Positions 1 through 6,292 of a stretch of DNA of 7,409 bases are shown in pieces; position 1 is the first letter of the stretch; each line of letters begins with the position of its first letter. This DNA comes from Solirubrobacterales bacterium (GTDB taxonomy: Bacteria > Actinomycetota > Thermoleophilia > Solirubrobacterales > Solirubrobacteraceae), in assembly GCA_025964065.1 (NCBI GenBank), contig JAOPZO010000327.1, positions 1-7,409 on the forward strand, read 5' to 3'. Under the pieces are notes generated by a model, which worked only from the letters and a program-made list of their open reading frames with translations, had not been told where the DNA came from and searched no databases. The position numbers and the translations under genes are program-made.

Positions 1-1
1 G

Positions 2-496
2 GCGGACCCGGCGAGCCGCGGCGCGGGGCGCACGCCCGTGGACGACGGTGCGCGGCAGGCCGAGGTGCTCGGCCGCGCCCGGGCCGTGGCGCTCGAGGAG
101 CCCGCGACGGGGAAGCGCGTCGCCTACGAGGCCGCCGGCGTCGGTCCCACCAACGCGATCTCCCGCGGGCGCTGGCTCTGGGTCGTCGACACCGCCGGGG
201 ACGCCCTGCTCGTCTTTCGCGTGCATCCCGAGCTCGAGCTCGTCCGCCGCGTCTTCCTGCCCGGCGGCCCGTTCGCCCTCGCGCTCGACCCGGAGAAGCA
301 GCGCCTCTTCGTGACGCTGACCGAGCGCAACGAGGTCGCCGAGCTGCCCGCCCACGGGCGCCCGAGCGAGCTCCGGCGCTTCGCGACGGTCCGACAGCCC
401 GACGCCGTCGCGGTCGACCCGGCGACGGGCCGCGTCCACGTGCAGGGGGCCGATGCGCTCCAGCGCTTCGACCCGGGACCGCTTCCGCCGCGCTGA
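2..496 (+). CDS. C-terminal part of a YVTN/NHL-type beta-propeller protein (5' partial)
   Basis: The reading frame is open from the first bases of the window and ends with TGA at 494-496, so this is probably the last 164 residues of a longer protein. A GTG at 38 is the first possible internal start but has no convincing ribosome site. Three propeller-like repeats are visible, at fragment residues about 48-74, 88-115 and 131-157. Each has a small-residue/proline turn, an A-x-A/S-x-D/R stretch, then a short strand such as RWLWVVD, RLFVTL or RVHVQG (for example FALALDPEKQRLFVTL and AVAVDPATGRVHVQG). This spacing is typical of YVTN/NHL/SMP-30-like beta-propellers, which are often extracytoplasmic binding or scaffold proteins and sometimes enzymes. 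No catalytic residue can be assigned, and any signal peptide would lie outside the window. The fold is fairly sure; the function is unknown. The gene converges on the small membrane-protein gene, with 10 bp between the stops. Confidence 0.75.
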   Translation, partial: ADPASRGAGRTPVDDGARQAEVLGRARAVALEEPATGKRVAYEAAGVGPTNAISRGRWLWVVDTAGDALLVFRVHPELELVRRVFLPGGPFALALDPEKQRLFVTLTERNEVAELPAHGRPSELRRFATVRQPDAVAVDPATGRVHVQGADALQRFDPGPLPPR

Positions 497-506
497 GCGC
501 CGGCGG

Positions 507-698
507 TCAGGCGTCGCGGCTGCGGCGCCAGGCGATGAACAGCCCGAGGCCCAGGCCCACCGCGCCGACGGCCACCACCTCGGTGACGATGGACTCGCTG
601 TCGCCGGAGGCGGCGAGCAGGGAGACGACGAGGCCGACCACGACGGCCACGACCAGGACGATGGGGTTGCGGCGGTAGAAGTCGATGACGCCTCGCAT
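507..698 (-). CDS. Small protein with two membrane segments, 63 residues, unknown function
   Basis: This short protein starts with a basic, amphipathic stretch (MRGVIDFYRRNP) followed by a hydrophobic segment at about residues 12-30. A short acidic loop follows (SGDSES, 31-36), then a second hydrophobic segment at about 37-56, and the protein ends in a positively charged tail (WRRSRDA). Positive charges at both ends and a negative loop fit an inner-membrane hairpin with both ends in the cytoplasm. The ATG at 698 is chosen because it lies next to the hydrophobic start and a candidate -10 element. There is no Shine-Dalgarno sequence in the few bases before it, so a leaderless mRNA is likely. 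The gene is divergent from the 309-residue protein gene, only 23 bp away. I do not recognise the family; the membrane topology is a prediction from hydrophobicity alone. Confidence 0.7.
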   Translation of the reverse strand: MRGVIDFYRRNPIVLVVAVVVGLVVSLLAASGDSESIVTEVVAVGAVGLGLGLFIAWRRSRDA

Positions 699-721
699 GG
701 GGGACAGCCTAGGCTTCGCCC
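699..721. promoter_or_regulatory. Candidate symmetric bidirectional promoter with shared palindromic -10
   Basis: Only 23 bp separate the two divergent start codons. Positions 706-715 form the perfect palindrome AGCCTAGGCT, and the outer triplets GGG (700-702) and CCC (719-721) also pair after a three-base mismatch. Read rightward, TAGGCT (710-715) fits the actinobacterial -10 pattern TAnnnT and ends 6 bases before the GTG at 722. Read leftward, the identical TAGGCT (711 down to 706) ends 7 bases before the ATG at 698. Those distances put transcription starts at or next to both start codons, so both mRNAs would be leaderless. No good -35 is seen; each would lie inside the opposite gene. The palindrome could instead be, or also serve as, an operator. 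Confidence 0.45.
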
Positions 722-1651
722 GTGCCCGAGCTCCTGGTCTGCGCCACGTCGACCGCGCTGGACGCCCGCGAGCTCCTGCGTGCCCTCGAACGGGCCGCGC
801 CGGAGGGCACGCGTGTGCGCAGCGCCCCGGGCTGGCTCGCGGAGGGCGAGCCGGGCGAGGGACTCGTCGCCGACGGAGCCCAGGAGCGCGGCGCCCACGT
901 CGTCGTGCTCGTCCCGGGCGGCGCGGACCTCGCGAACCACGCGCTGCTGACCGAGCAGGCGGTCCTCGCCCGCGGGCTCCCGGTCGCGGCGATCGTCGTC
1001 GCCGGCCCGGGCGGTGCCGCGCAGCGCGAGACGCTGCGGACCTGGGCCACGGCGGCGGTCGTCGAGCTTCCCGACCTGCAGTCGCCGATGGGGCGGGTCG
1101 CCGACTGGCCCCTGGCGGAGTGGCTCGCGGCGGAGGCCGTCGTGGCGACGTCGGTCGGCGTCGCGCTCATCCCCTACGGCGGCTGGGCGCCCCGCCCGAC
1201 CCCGGACCCGCGCACGGCGGGCCGCGAGCCGATCAGCGAGGCGCTGCTCGAGATCGTGCGGGACGAGGGCCCCGTGCTCGCCTCCCGGGCCTACGGGCTC
1301 CTGAACAAGGCGGCGGGCGGGAAGAAGCTCACCTCGATCGTGCGGGCGCCCATCAGCGCGGCCGCCTACCGGCTGCGCCAGCAGGGGCAGCTCGAGATCA
1401 CGGAGTCGCACAGCGGCGAGGAGGTGCTCCGCGTCACCGGGACGACGGCGGTGCGGGTGCGGGCGCTCGGTCCGCGGACGCTGGACGAGGTGCCGCTCGA
1501 GGAGGTCGCCGCGCTCATGGGGCGCCTGCGCGAGGCCGGGGCGGGCGAGCTCAAGCGGACGACGCTCGACGCCTACGGCCTCCGGCGGATGACGAGCCGC
1601 GCGGAGGAGCTCCTCGGGCTGGCCGAGGAGCTCTCCGCGGCGACGCGTTAG
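722..1651 (+). CDS. BioD/CobQ-like N-terminal region without P-loop, joined to a basic C-terminal domain; function unknown
   Basis: The 309-residue protein starts at GTG 722, the start that fits the candidate -10 at 710-715. Residues 1-125 look alpha/beta: strand PELLVCAT (2-9), HVVVLVPGG (59-67), then NHALLTEQAVLARGLPVAAI (72-91) leading into VVAG (92-95). The last stretch resembles the part of dethiobiotin synthetase (BioD) around N-H-x-L-L-T and the following strand. However, the GxxxxGKT/S P-loop expected near the N-terminus of BioD is absent, so ATP-dependent synthetase activity is unlikely. A proline-rich linker at about 151-168 leads to a basic helical region, 170-245, containing SEALLEIVRDEGPV, KAAGGKKLT and ISAAAYRLRQQGQLEI. 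This is reminiscent of winged-helix modules such as DUF3320. The tail (about 255-305) is helical and charged. No biotin genes are nearby. Its stop overlaps the stop of the gene on the other strand. The coding call is secure, the domain resemblances are weak. Confidence 0.72.
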   Translation: MPELLVCATSTALDARELLRALERAAPEGTRVRSAPGWLAEGEPGEGLVADGAQERGAHVVVLVPGGADLANHALLTEQAVLARGLPVAAIVVAGPGGAAQRETLRTWATAAVVELPDLQSPMGRVADWPLAEWLAAEAVVATSVGVALIPYGGWAPRPTPDPRTAGREPISEALLEIVRDEGPVLASRAYGLLNKAAGGKKLTSIVRAPISAAAYRLRQQGQLEITESHSGEEVLRVTGTTAVRVRALGPRTLDEVPLEEVAALMGRLREAGAGELKRTTLDAYGLRRMTSRAEELLGLAEELSAATR

Positions 1652-1899
1652 CGGACGGTGGGGCGGAGGTCGCGGCCGCCGCGGCGGCGCTGCGGGCGGT
1701 CGTTGCCGCCGAGGCGCAGCGCGCTCGTCGACGCGGCGCCGGCGAGCATCAGGATCCCGCCGGCGATCCACAGCACGACCTGCAGGACCGTCACGACGGC
1801 GGCGCCGCCGAGGAGGTTGTCGGTGAAGGAGCCGGCGAGCGCCACGAGGAGGCCGAGGAGCAGTGCGGACGCGCCGACCGGGAGCTGGATGCGGGTCAT
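1648..1899 (-). CDS. Small protein with two membrane segments, 83 residues, unknown function
   Basis: The frame encodes a short N-terminus (MTRIQLPVG), a hydrophobic segment at about residues 8-23, a polar turn (GSFTDN), and a second hydrophobic segment at about 31-56. It ends in a long, strongly basic tail (RPQRRRGGRDLRPTVR). A basic cytoplasmic tail suggests that both ends face the cytoplasm. The frame is open further upstream to an ATG at 2022, but that longer version would run into the coding region of the divergent gene and adds a charged, non-hydrophobic stretch, so the ATG at 1899 is preferred. No Shine-Dalgarno sequence is evident upstream. The gene ends in TAA, with four bases shared with the convergent 309-residue gene. 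It has the same two-helix layout as the small protein at 507-698 but no obvious sequence similarity to it. The family is not recognised. Confidence 0.6.
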   Translation of the reverse strand: MTRIQLPVGASALLLGLLVALAGSFTDNLLGGAAVVTVLQVVLWIAGGILMLAGAASTSALRLGGNDRPQRRRGGRDLRPTVR

Positions 1900-1959
1900 G
1901 GGACATGGGTGCCCGACGGGCGCGTCACCAACCCTCCCGCCTGCTTGACTGGACCACCG

Positions 1960-2265
1960 ATGTTCGTCGGCGTCGCCCACACGGAGCACCCCGAGGCCCC
2001 CGAGCTCGTGCCGTCGGCCCACTGCCTGCTGCGCTTCCGGGAGCGGATGCCCGTGCGCACCCCGGGTGGCGCGGAGCCCGCGAGCCTGCTGCTCGAGGCG
2101 CTGCGCGACGCGGACATCACGCGCTGGCCGCCGGGCTGGGCGGTCTCGGACCGGCCCGCGGAGCTCTGGGCGGTCACGGCGGACCTCGCGTTCCCGCTGG
2201 CCCGGACCCCGACGCCGGGCCGCTGGCTCGCGGTGACCTGCCTGCGGCGGGCGGCACGGCCGTGA
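1960..2265 (+). CDS. Conserved-looking 101-residue protein upstream of pdxH, unknown function
   Basis: This is a soluble protein without membrane segments. Visible landmarks are HCLLRFRERMPVRTPGG (residues 21-37), LLLEALRDADITRWPPGW (43-60), then DRPAELWAV (64-72), DLAFPLA (75-81) and a C-terminal GRWLAVTCLRR (87-97). A helix carrying R-F-R-E-R, followed by W-P-P-x-W and a terminal beta-strand, recalls small RelE-like or DUF4258-like folds, but this is only an impression and no catalytic set can be assigned. The start is ATG 1960, preceded by a possible -10-like element TTGACT at 1945-1950 and no strong ribosome site. Its stop overlaps the GTG start of pdxH in the sequence GTGA (2262-2265). 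The two are therefore probably translated from one mRNA and coupled, which makes the gene very likely real. It is divergent from the 83-residue membrane protein gene, 60 bp away. Confidence 0.72.
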   Translation: MFVGVAHTEHPEAPELVPSAHCLLRFRERMPVRTPGGAEPASLLLEALRDADITRWPPGWAVSDRPAELWAVTADLAFPLARTPTPGRWLAVTCLRRAARP

Positions 2266-2906
2266 GCGACCACCTGGCCGACATGCGCCGCTCCTACGAG
2301 CTCGGCGGGCTGGCCGAGGCGGACCTCGCGCCGACCTGGCTCGCCCAGTTCGAGCGCTGGCTCGCCGAGGCGGTCGGGGCGGGGATCACCGAACCCAACG
2401 CGATGGTCCTCGCGACCGCGGACGCCGACGGGGCGCCGAGCGCGCGGACCGTGCTGCTCAAGGGCGTCGACGCGCGCGGCTTCGTCCTCTATACGAACCT
2501 CGGCTCCCGGAAGGGGACGCAGGCCGCGGCGAACCCGCGGGCCGCGCTGACGTTCCCGTGGATCGACCTGCAGCGCCAGGTCGGCGTCACCGGCAGGGTC
2601 GAGCCGGTGTCCGACGTCGAGGCCGACGCGTACTTCGCCTCCCGCCCGCACGGCTCGCGGCTCGGGGCGCACGCCTCCCCGCAGTCCTCCGTCGTCCCGG
2701 CGCGCAGCACCCTCGAGGAGCGGCTCGCGGCGCTCGAGGCGCGCTGGCCGGAGGGCACCGACGTGCCGCGGCCCGTGCACTGGGGCGGCCTGCGGGTCGT
2801 GCCCGACGCGGTCGAGTTCTGGCAGGGCCGGCCGAACCGCCTGCACGACCGGCTCCGCTTCCGGGCCGACGGAGCGGGTTGGGTCGTCGAGCGCCTCGCC
2901 CCGTGA
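2262..2906 (+). CDS. pdxH: Pyridoxamine 5'-phosphate oxidase (PdxH)
   Basis: This FMN-dependent cytosolic enzyme oxidises pyridoxine 5'-phosphate or pyridoxamine 5'-phosphate with O2 to pyridoxal 5'-phosphate, releasing H2O2. The 214-residue length matches the family (218 in E. coli). Signature blocks appear in the expected order: N-terminal MRRSYELGGL (8-17), the FMN-binding RTVLLKG (62-68), YTNLGSRKG (77-85), FPWIDLQRQV (98-107), SRPHGSRLG (127-135), PQSS (140-143), HWGGLRV (173-179), EFWQGRPNRLHDR (185-197) and the terminal ERLAP (210-214). R193 and H195 correspond to the conserved substrate-binding Arg/His pair of the C-terminal RLHDR motif. The protein normally works as a homodimer with FMN at the interface. 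The GTG start at 2262 overlaps the previous stop by four bases and agrees with the family's N-terminus. Its TGA overlaps the next gene's GTG in the same way, indicating an operon. No key residue is missing, so an active enzyme is expected. Confidence 0.96.
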   Translation: MSDHLADMRRSYELGGLAEADLAPTWLAQFERWLAEAVGAGITEPNAMVLATADADGAPSARTVLLKGVDARGFVLYTNLGSRKGTQAAANPRAALTFPWIDLQRQVGVTGRVEPVSDVEADAYFASRPHGSRLGAHASPQSSVVPARSTLEERLAALEARWPEGTDVPRPVHWGGLRVVPDAVEFWQGRPNRLHDRLRFRADGAGWVVERLAP

Positions 2907-4057
2907 GGGTGCCGGCGGGCTTCGCCGGGATCCCGGCGGAGGTCGAGCGGCTCCTCGTGTCCGGGGAGGCGGCGCGGGTCGGGGTGCTCCTGCTCGACGC
3001 GTTCGGCTGGGCGTTCGTCCAGCGCCACCTCGACCACGGGCTCCTGCGGCGCTGCAGCGTGCTCGCGCCCGTGGCCTCGCAGTTCCCGTCGACGACGACC
3101 GCGCACGTCACGACGATGCACTCCGGCCTGCCGGTCGGGGAGCACGGCCTGTACGAGTGGCGGGTGCTCGAGCCCTCGGCGGGGCGGGCGATCATCCCCC
3201 TGACGAGCTCGTGGGCGGACGCGGGGCCGCGGGACGGGCTGCGGGCGGCGGGGGTGCCGCCCGAGCGCTACGTCCCGGTCCCGAGCCTCTACGAGCGGCT
3301 CGGGGCGCAGGGGGTCGAGGCGCTCGCGCTCGAGCCGGCCGCGTTCTGTCCGTCGACCTACGACGAGGTCGCGCTGCGCGGCGCCCGGGTCCTCACCCAC
3401 ACGGGCCTGCCGGACGCCGCCGCGCAGCTCGCGCGGGCGCTCGCCGCGCCGGGGGAGGCGCCGCGCTACGTCTTCGCCTACGCGGACGAGATCGACCACG
3501 CGGGCCACGGCGACGGCCCGTCGTCGCCCGCGTTCGCCGCCGCCTGCCGGGCGACGCTCGACGGGCTCGAGCAGGCGCTCTTCGGCCCGGACGCCCCGCG
3601 CTTCGCGCCCGGGACGCGCCTGCTGCTGACCGCGGACCACGGGCAGGTCGACGTCCACCCGTCCCGGACCGACCACGTCGACGAGCTGTGGCCGGAGCTC
3701 CCCGGGCTCCTGCGCCGCGGCGCGGGCGGGCGACCGCTCGCGCCCTGCGGCTCGGCGCGGGACCTCTTCCTCCACGTCGAGGCGGAGCACGTGGACGCGG
3801 TCGTCACCGGGCTGCGCGATCGGCTGCCCGGGGGAAGCCGGGTGCTGGCGACGACCGACGCCGTCGCCGCGGGGTGGTTCGGCGCCGTCGGCCCGCGGTT
3901 GCGGCAGCGGCTCGCGGAGGTCCTGGTGCTTCCCGCTCCCGGGCGGATGGCATGGTGGTCGACGCTCGGCGGCGGGACACACCGGTTCCGGGGCCACCAC
4001 GGCGGGCGGACTCCCGAGGAGTCCACGACGTTCCTGGGCATCCTCGAGCTGGGTTGA
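2903..4057 (+). CDS. Alkaline-phosphatase-superfamily phosphodiesterase/nucleotide pyrophosphatase-like protein
   Basis: This 384-residue protein has the metal-site and nucleophile motifs of the type I phosphodiesterase/nucleotide pyrophosphatase family (alkaline phosphatase superfamily). VLLLDAFGW carries the first metal Asp (D32). FPSTTTAHVTTMHSGLPVGE (61-80) carries the likely nucleophile Thr (T65) and runs into HGLYEW. YADEIDHAGHGDG (193-205) carries D198 and H202, LLTADHGQVDV (241-251) carries D245 and H246, and GHHGG (364-368) carries the last metal His, H366. Two metal ions, usually zinc, would be bound. The enzyme should hydrolyse a phosphomonoester or phosphodiester, but the substrate cannot be read from sequence. 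There is no signal peptide or membrane anchor, so it is predicted to be cytoplasmic, unlike many secreted relatives. GTG 2903 overlaps the pdxH stop (GTGA); a second GTG at 2909 is a possible alternative start. Co-transcription with pdxH suggests, but does not show, a role on a phosphorylated metabolite. Confidence 0.88.
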   Translation: MRVPAGFAGIPAEVERLLVSGEAARVGVLLLDAFGWAFVQRHLDHGLLRRCSVLAPVASQFPSTTTAHVTTMHSGLPVGEHGLYEWRVLEPSAGRAIIPLTSSWADAGPRDGLRAAGVPPERYVPVPSLYERLGAQGVEALALEPAAFCPSTYDEVALRGARVLTHTGLPDAAAQLARALAAPGEAPRYVFAYADEIDHAGHGDGPSSPAFAAACRATLDGLEQALFGPDAPRFAPGTRLLLTADHGQVDVHPSRTDHVDELWPELPGLLRRGAGGRPLAPCGSARDLFLHVEAEHVDAVVTGLRDRLPGGSRVLATTDAVAAGWFGAVGPRLRQRLAEVLVLPAPGRMAWWSTLGGGTHRFRGHHGGRTPEESTTFLGILELG

Positions 4058-4085
4058 CACCGTGCGGTCCGCGGCCGGGCGTGGT

Positions 4086-4090
4086 AGGAG
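4086..4090 (+). promoter_or_regulatory. Strong Shine-Dalgarno for the MMPL transporter gene
   Basis: AGGAG lies six bases before the GTG at 4097 and is complementary to the 3' end of 16S rRNA. It is the clearest ribosome site in the window. It fixes the transporter start and contrasts with the other genes, which are either coupled by overlap or look leaderless. Confidence 0.75.
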
Positions 4091-4096
4091 TTCGCC

Positions 4097-6283
4097 GTGA
4101 CCAGCGGCTCCCGCTTCGCCCGCATCGCCCGATGGGCCATCACGCACCGCTGGCAGACGATCCTCGCCTGGTTCGTGCTCGTCATCGCCGTGAACGTCGC
4201 GGGGGCGAGCGTCGGCTTGAAGGAGATCTCCTCGTTCCGCCTGCCCGACACGGAGTCGCAGCGCGCCTACGACGTGCTCGCCCGCAGCGCGCCCGAGCAG
4301 AACGGCCTGAACGACCAGTTCGTGTTCGTCGCCCGCGAGGGGACGCTCCGGGACGGCCCGCGCCGCGAGGCGGTCGAGTCCGCGCTGGAGGACGTCGCCG
4401 GGATCGACGAGGTGATCTCCGTCTCGAGCCCGTTCGACGCCGGTGGGCTCAGCCCCGACGGGCGCATCGGGGTCGCGCAGGTCGTCTACGACCTCGACTT
4501 CGACACCGTGAAGGCGGAGGACATCAAGCCCGCACAGGAGGCCGCCTTCGCCGCGCGCGCCGCGGGCCTCGAGGTCGAGAACGGCGGCCCGGGCGCCCAG
4601 ACCGTGCGGTTCTCCGAGCAGGAGGGCGGCACGGAGCTCGTCGGCATCCTGGTCGCGTTCGTCGTCCTCATCATCACCTTCGGCTCCGTCATCGCCGCCG
4701 GGGTGCCGCTGCTCACCGCGCTGCTCGCGATCGCGGGCATGGCCGGGCTCGTGCCGTTCATCTCGCAGGTGGTCGACACGCCCGACTTCGCCATGCAGCT
4801 CGCGATCCTCATCGGGCTGGGCGTCGGGGTGGACTACGCGCTCATCGTGCTCACGCGGTACCGGTCGGAGGTCGCGGGCGGGTTCTCGCGCGACGACGCG
4901 ATCGTGCGCGCCATCGACACCGCGGGACGGACCGTCTTCTTCGCCGCGCTGACCGTCGTCATCGCGCTCCTCGGCCTGCTGCTGCTCGGCCTCTCGTTCA
5001 TGCAGGGCGTCGCGATCGCCGCCGTGTCCGCGGTGCTCCTCACGATGATCGGGGCGCTCACCGTGCTGCCGGCGCTCGTCTCACGCGCGGGCGACTGGAT
5101 CGACCGGTGGCGGATCCCCATGCCGGGGTCCCGGAAGGGCGTCGCGAAGGAACAGCCCGGCGGGAGCCCGGCCTGGCAGCGCTGGGCCGAGGGCGTGCAG
5201 AAGCGGCCGTGGGCCGCGGTGGCGGTCGCGCTCGTGGTGCTCGTCGGGCTCGCGCTGCCGGCGCTCGGGATGCGCCTCGGAAGCGGCGACGCCAGCCTCG
5301 ACCCGGAGGACGCGACGACGAAGAAGGCCTACGACGCGATCGCCGAGGGCTTCGGGCCCGGCGTGAACGGCTCGTTCCTGCTGGCGATCGAGCTGGGGAA
5401 GCCCGGGGACGAGGCGGGTGCCACCGCGGTCGCGCGCGCCGTCGGCGGGGACCCGAACGTCGACCGCGTGGCGCCGCCGACCCTCTCGAAGGACGGCCGG
5501 GTCGCGACCGTGACGCTGTTCCCGAGGACCGGCCCGCAGGAGGAGGCGACGAACGACCTCCTGACCCGGCTGCGGGAGGAGGTGCTGCCGCCCGTCGAGC
5601 GCGCGACGGGGACCACGGTGTCGATCGGCGGCGCGACGGCCTCGAACGAGGACTTCGCCGAGGTCATCGCCGGGAAGCTGCCGCTGTTCGTCGCGATGGT
5701 CGTGATCCTGAGCGCCCTGCTGCTCACGGCGGTCTTCCGGAGCGTCTTCATCCCGCTCAAGGCGGCGGCGATGAACCTCCTGTCGATCGGCGCGGCGCTC
5801 GGCTTCGTGACGCTCGTGTTCCAGGAGGGGATCGGCGCCGAGCTCATCGGGGTCGGGACGGGCCCCATCGAGTCGTTCGTGCCCGTGATGCTCTTCGCGA
5901 TCGTCTTCGGGCTGAGCATGGACTACGAGGTGTTCCTGATGTCCCGGGTGCACGAGGAGTGGATTCATCACGGTGACGCGTCGCGGGCGGTCCGGACCGG
6001 CCTCGCGACCACGGGGCGGGTCATCACCGCGGCCGCGGCGATCATGGTGCTCGTCTTCGCGGCGTTCGCGATCGCGCCGGACCGGGTGATCAAGCTCTTC
6101 GGGCTCGGGCTGGCGATCGCGGTCTTCCTCGACGCGCTCGTCATCCGCTGCCTGCTCGTGCCCGCGCTCATGGAGCTCATGGGGAAGAAGGCCTGGTGGA
6201 TCCCGGGCTGGCTCGACCGCGTCGTGCCGAGGCTCGCGCTCGAGAAGGAGGAGGAGCAGCCCCGCGAGAAGGTCGTCGCCTAG
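4097..6283 (+). CDS. MMPL/RND-family transporter
   Basis: This 728-residue integral membrane protein has the duplicated layout of MMPL (RND superfamily) exporters. TM1 is at about 20-38, an external loop spans 40-178, and a five-helix bundle lies at about 180-326. A cytoplasmic linker (about 330-370) is followed by TM7 (372-391), a second external domain (392-525) and a final five-helix bundle (about 526-690), giving about 12 helices. Both halves carry the proton-relay Asp-Tyr pair: GVDYALIVLTRYR with D246-Y247, and GLSMDYEVFLMSRVHEEW with D609-Y610, matching the key pairs of mycobacterial MmpL3. Proton-driven export of a lipid or other hydrophobic compound is therefore expected; the actual substrate is unknown. 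Its size is normal, without the extra C-terminal domain of MmpL3. The start is GTG 4097, set by AGGAG. It follows the phosphodiesterase gene by 39 bp and may be read through from that operon. The stop lies 9 bp from the convergent AbrB-family gene. Confidence 0.95.
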   Translation: MTSGSRFARIARWAITHRWQTILAWFVLVIAVNVAGASVGLKEISSFRLPDTESQRAYDVLARSAPEQNGLNDQFVFVAREGTLRDGPRREAVESALEDVAGIDEVISVSSPFDAGGLSPDGRIGVAQVVYDLDFDTVKAEDIKPAQEAAFAARAAGLEVENGGPGAQTVRFSEQEGGTELVGILVAFVVLIITFGSVIAAGVPLLTALLAIAGMAGLVPFISQVVDTPDFAMQLAILIGLGVGVDYALIVLTRYRSEVAGGFSRDDAIVRAIDTAGRTVFFAALTVVIALLGLLLLGLSFMQGVAIAAVSAVLLTMIGALTVLPALVSRAGDWIDRWRIPMPGSRKGVAKEQPGGSPAWQRWAEGVQKRPWAAVAVALVVLVGLALPALGMRLGSGDASLDPEDATTKKAYDAIAEGFGPGVNGSFLLAIELGKPGDEAGATAVARAVGGDPNVDRVAPPTLSKDGRVATVTLFPRTGPQEEATNDLLTRLREEVLPPVERATGTTVSIGGATASNEDFAEVIAGKLPLFVAMVVILSALLLTAVFRSVFIPLKAAAMNLLSIGAALGFVTLVFQEGIGAELIGVGTGPIESFVPVMLFAIVFGLSMDYEVFLMSRVHEEWIHHGDASRAVRTGLATTGRVITAAAAIMVLVFAAFAIAPDRVIKLFGLGLAIAVFLDALVIRCLLVPALMELMGKKAWWIPGWLDRVVPRLALEKEEEQPREKVVA

Positions 6284-6292
6284 GTGCGGTTC

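Noticed and set aside
685..1959. Upstream extension of the 101-residue frame back to 685
   Set aside because: The extension runs through the 309-residue gene in the wrong frame and encodes Arg/Gly-rich sequence. Only the part from 1960 looks like a protein.
1900..2022. Longer version of the 83-residue membrane protein starting at 2022
   Set aside because: It would overlap the start of the divergent 101-residue gene and adds a non-hydrophobic stretch typical of antisense translation.
2489..4147. Open frame of 552 codons on the - strand, and similar ones at 1896-2846 and 5081-5971
   Set aside because: They lie antisense to well-supported genes and encode Arg/Pro/Glu-rich sequence without motifs. 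They are shadows of the real genes.
3157..5976. Very long open frame of 939 codons on the + strand
   Set aside because: It overlaps the phosphodiesterase and MMPL genes in another frame, its product is an Arg/Ala/Gly-rich low-complexity sequence, and it lacks any domain. Long spurious frames are expected where GC is this high.
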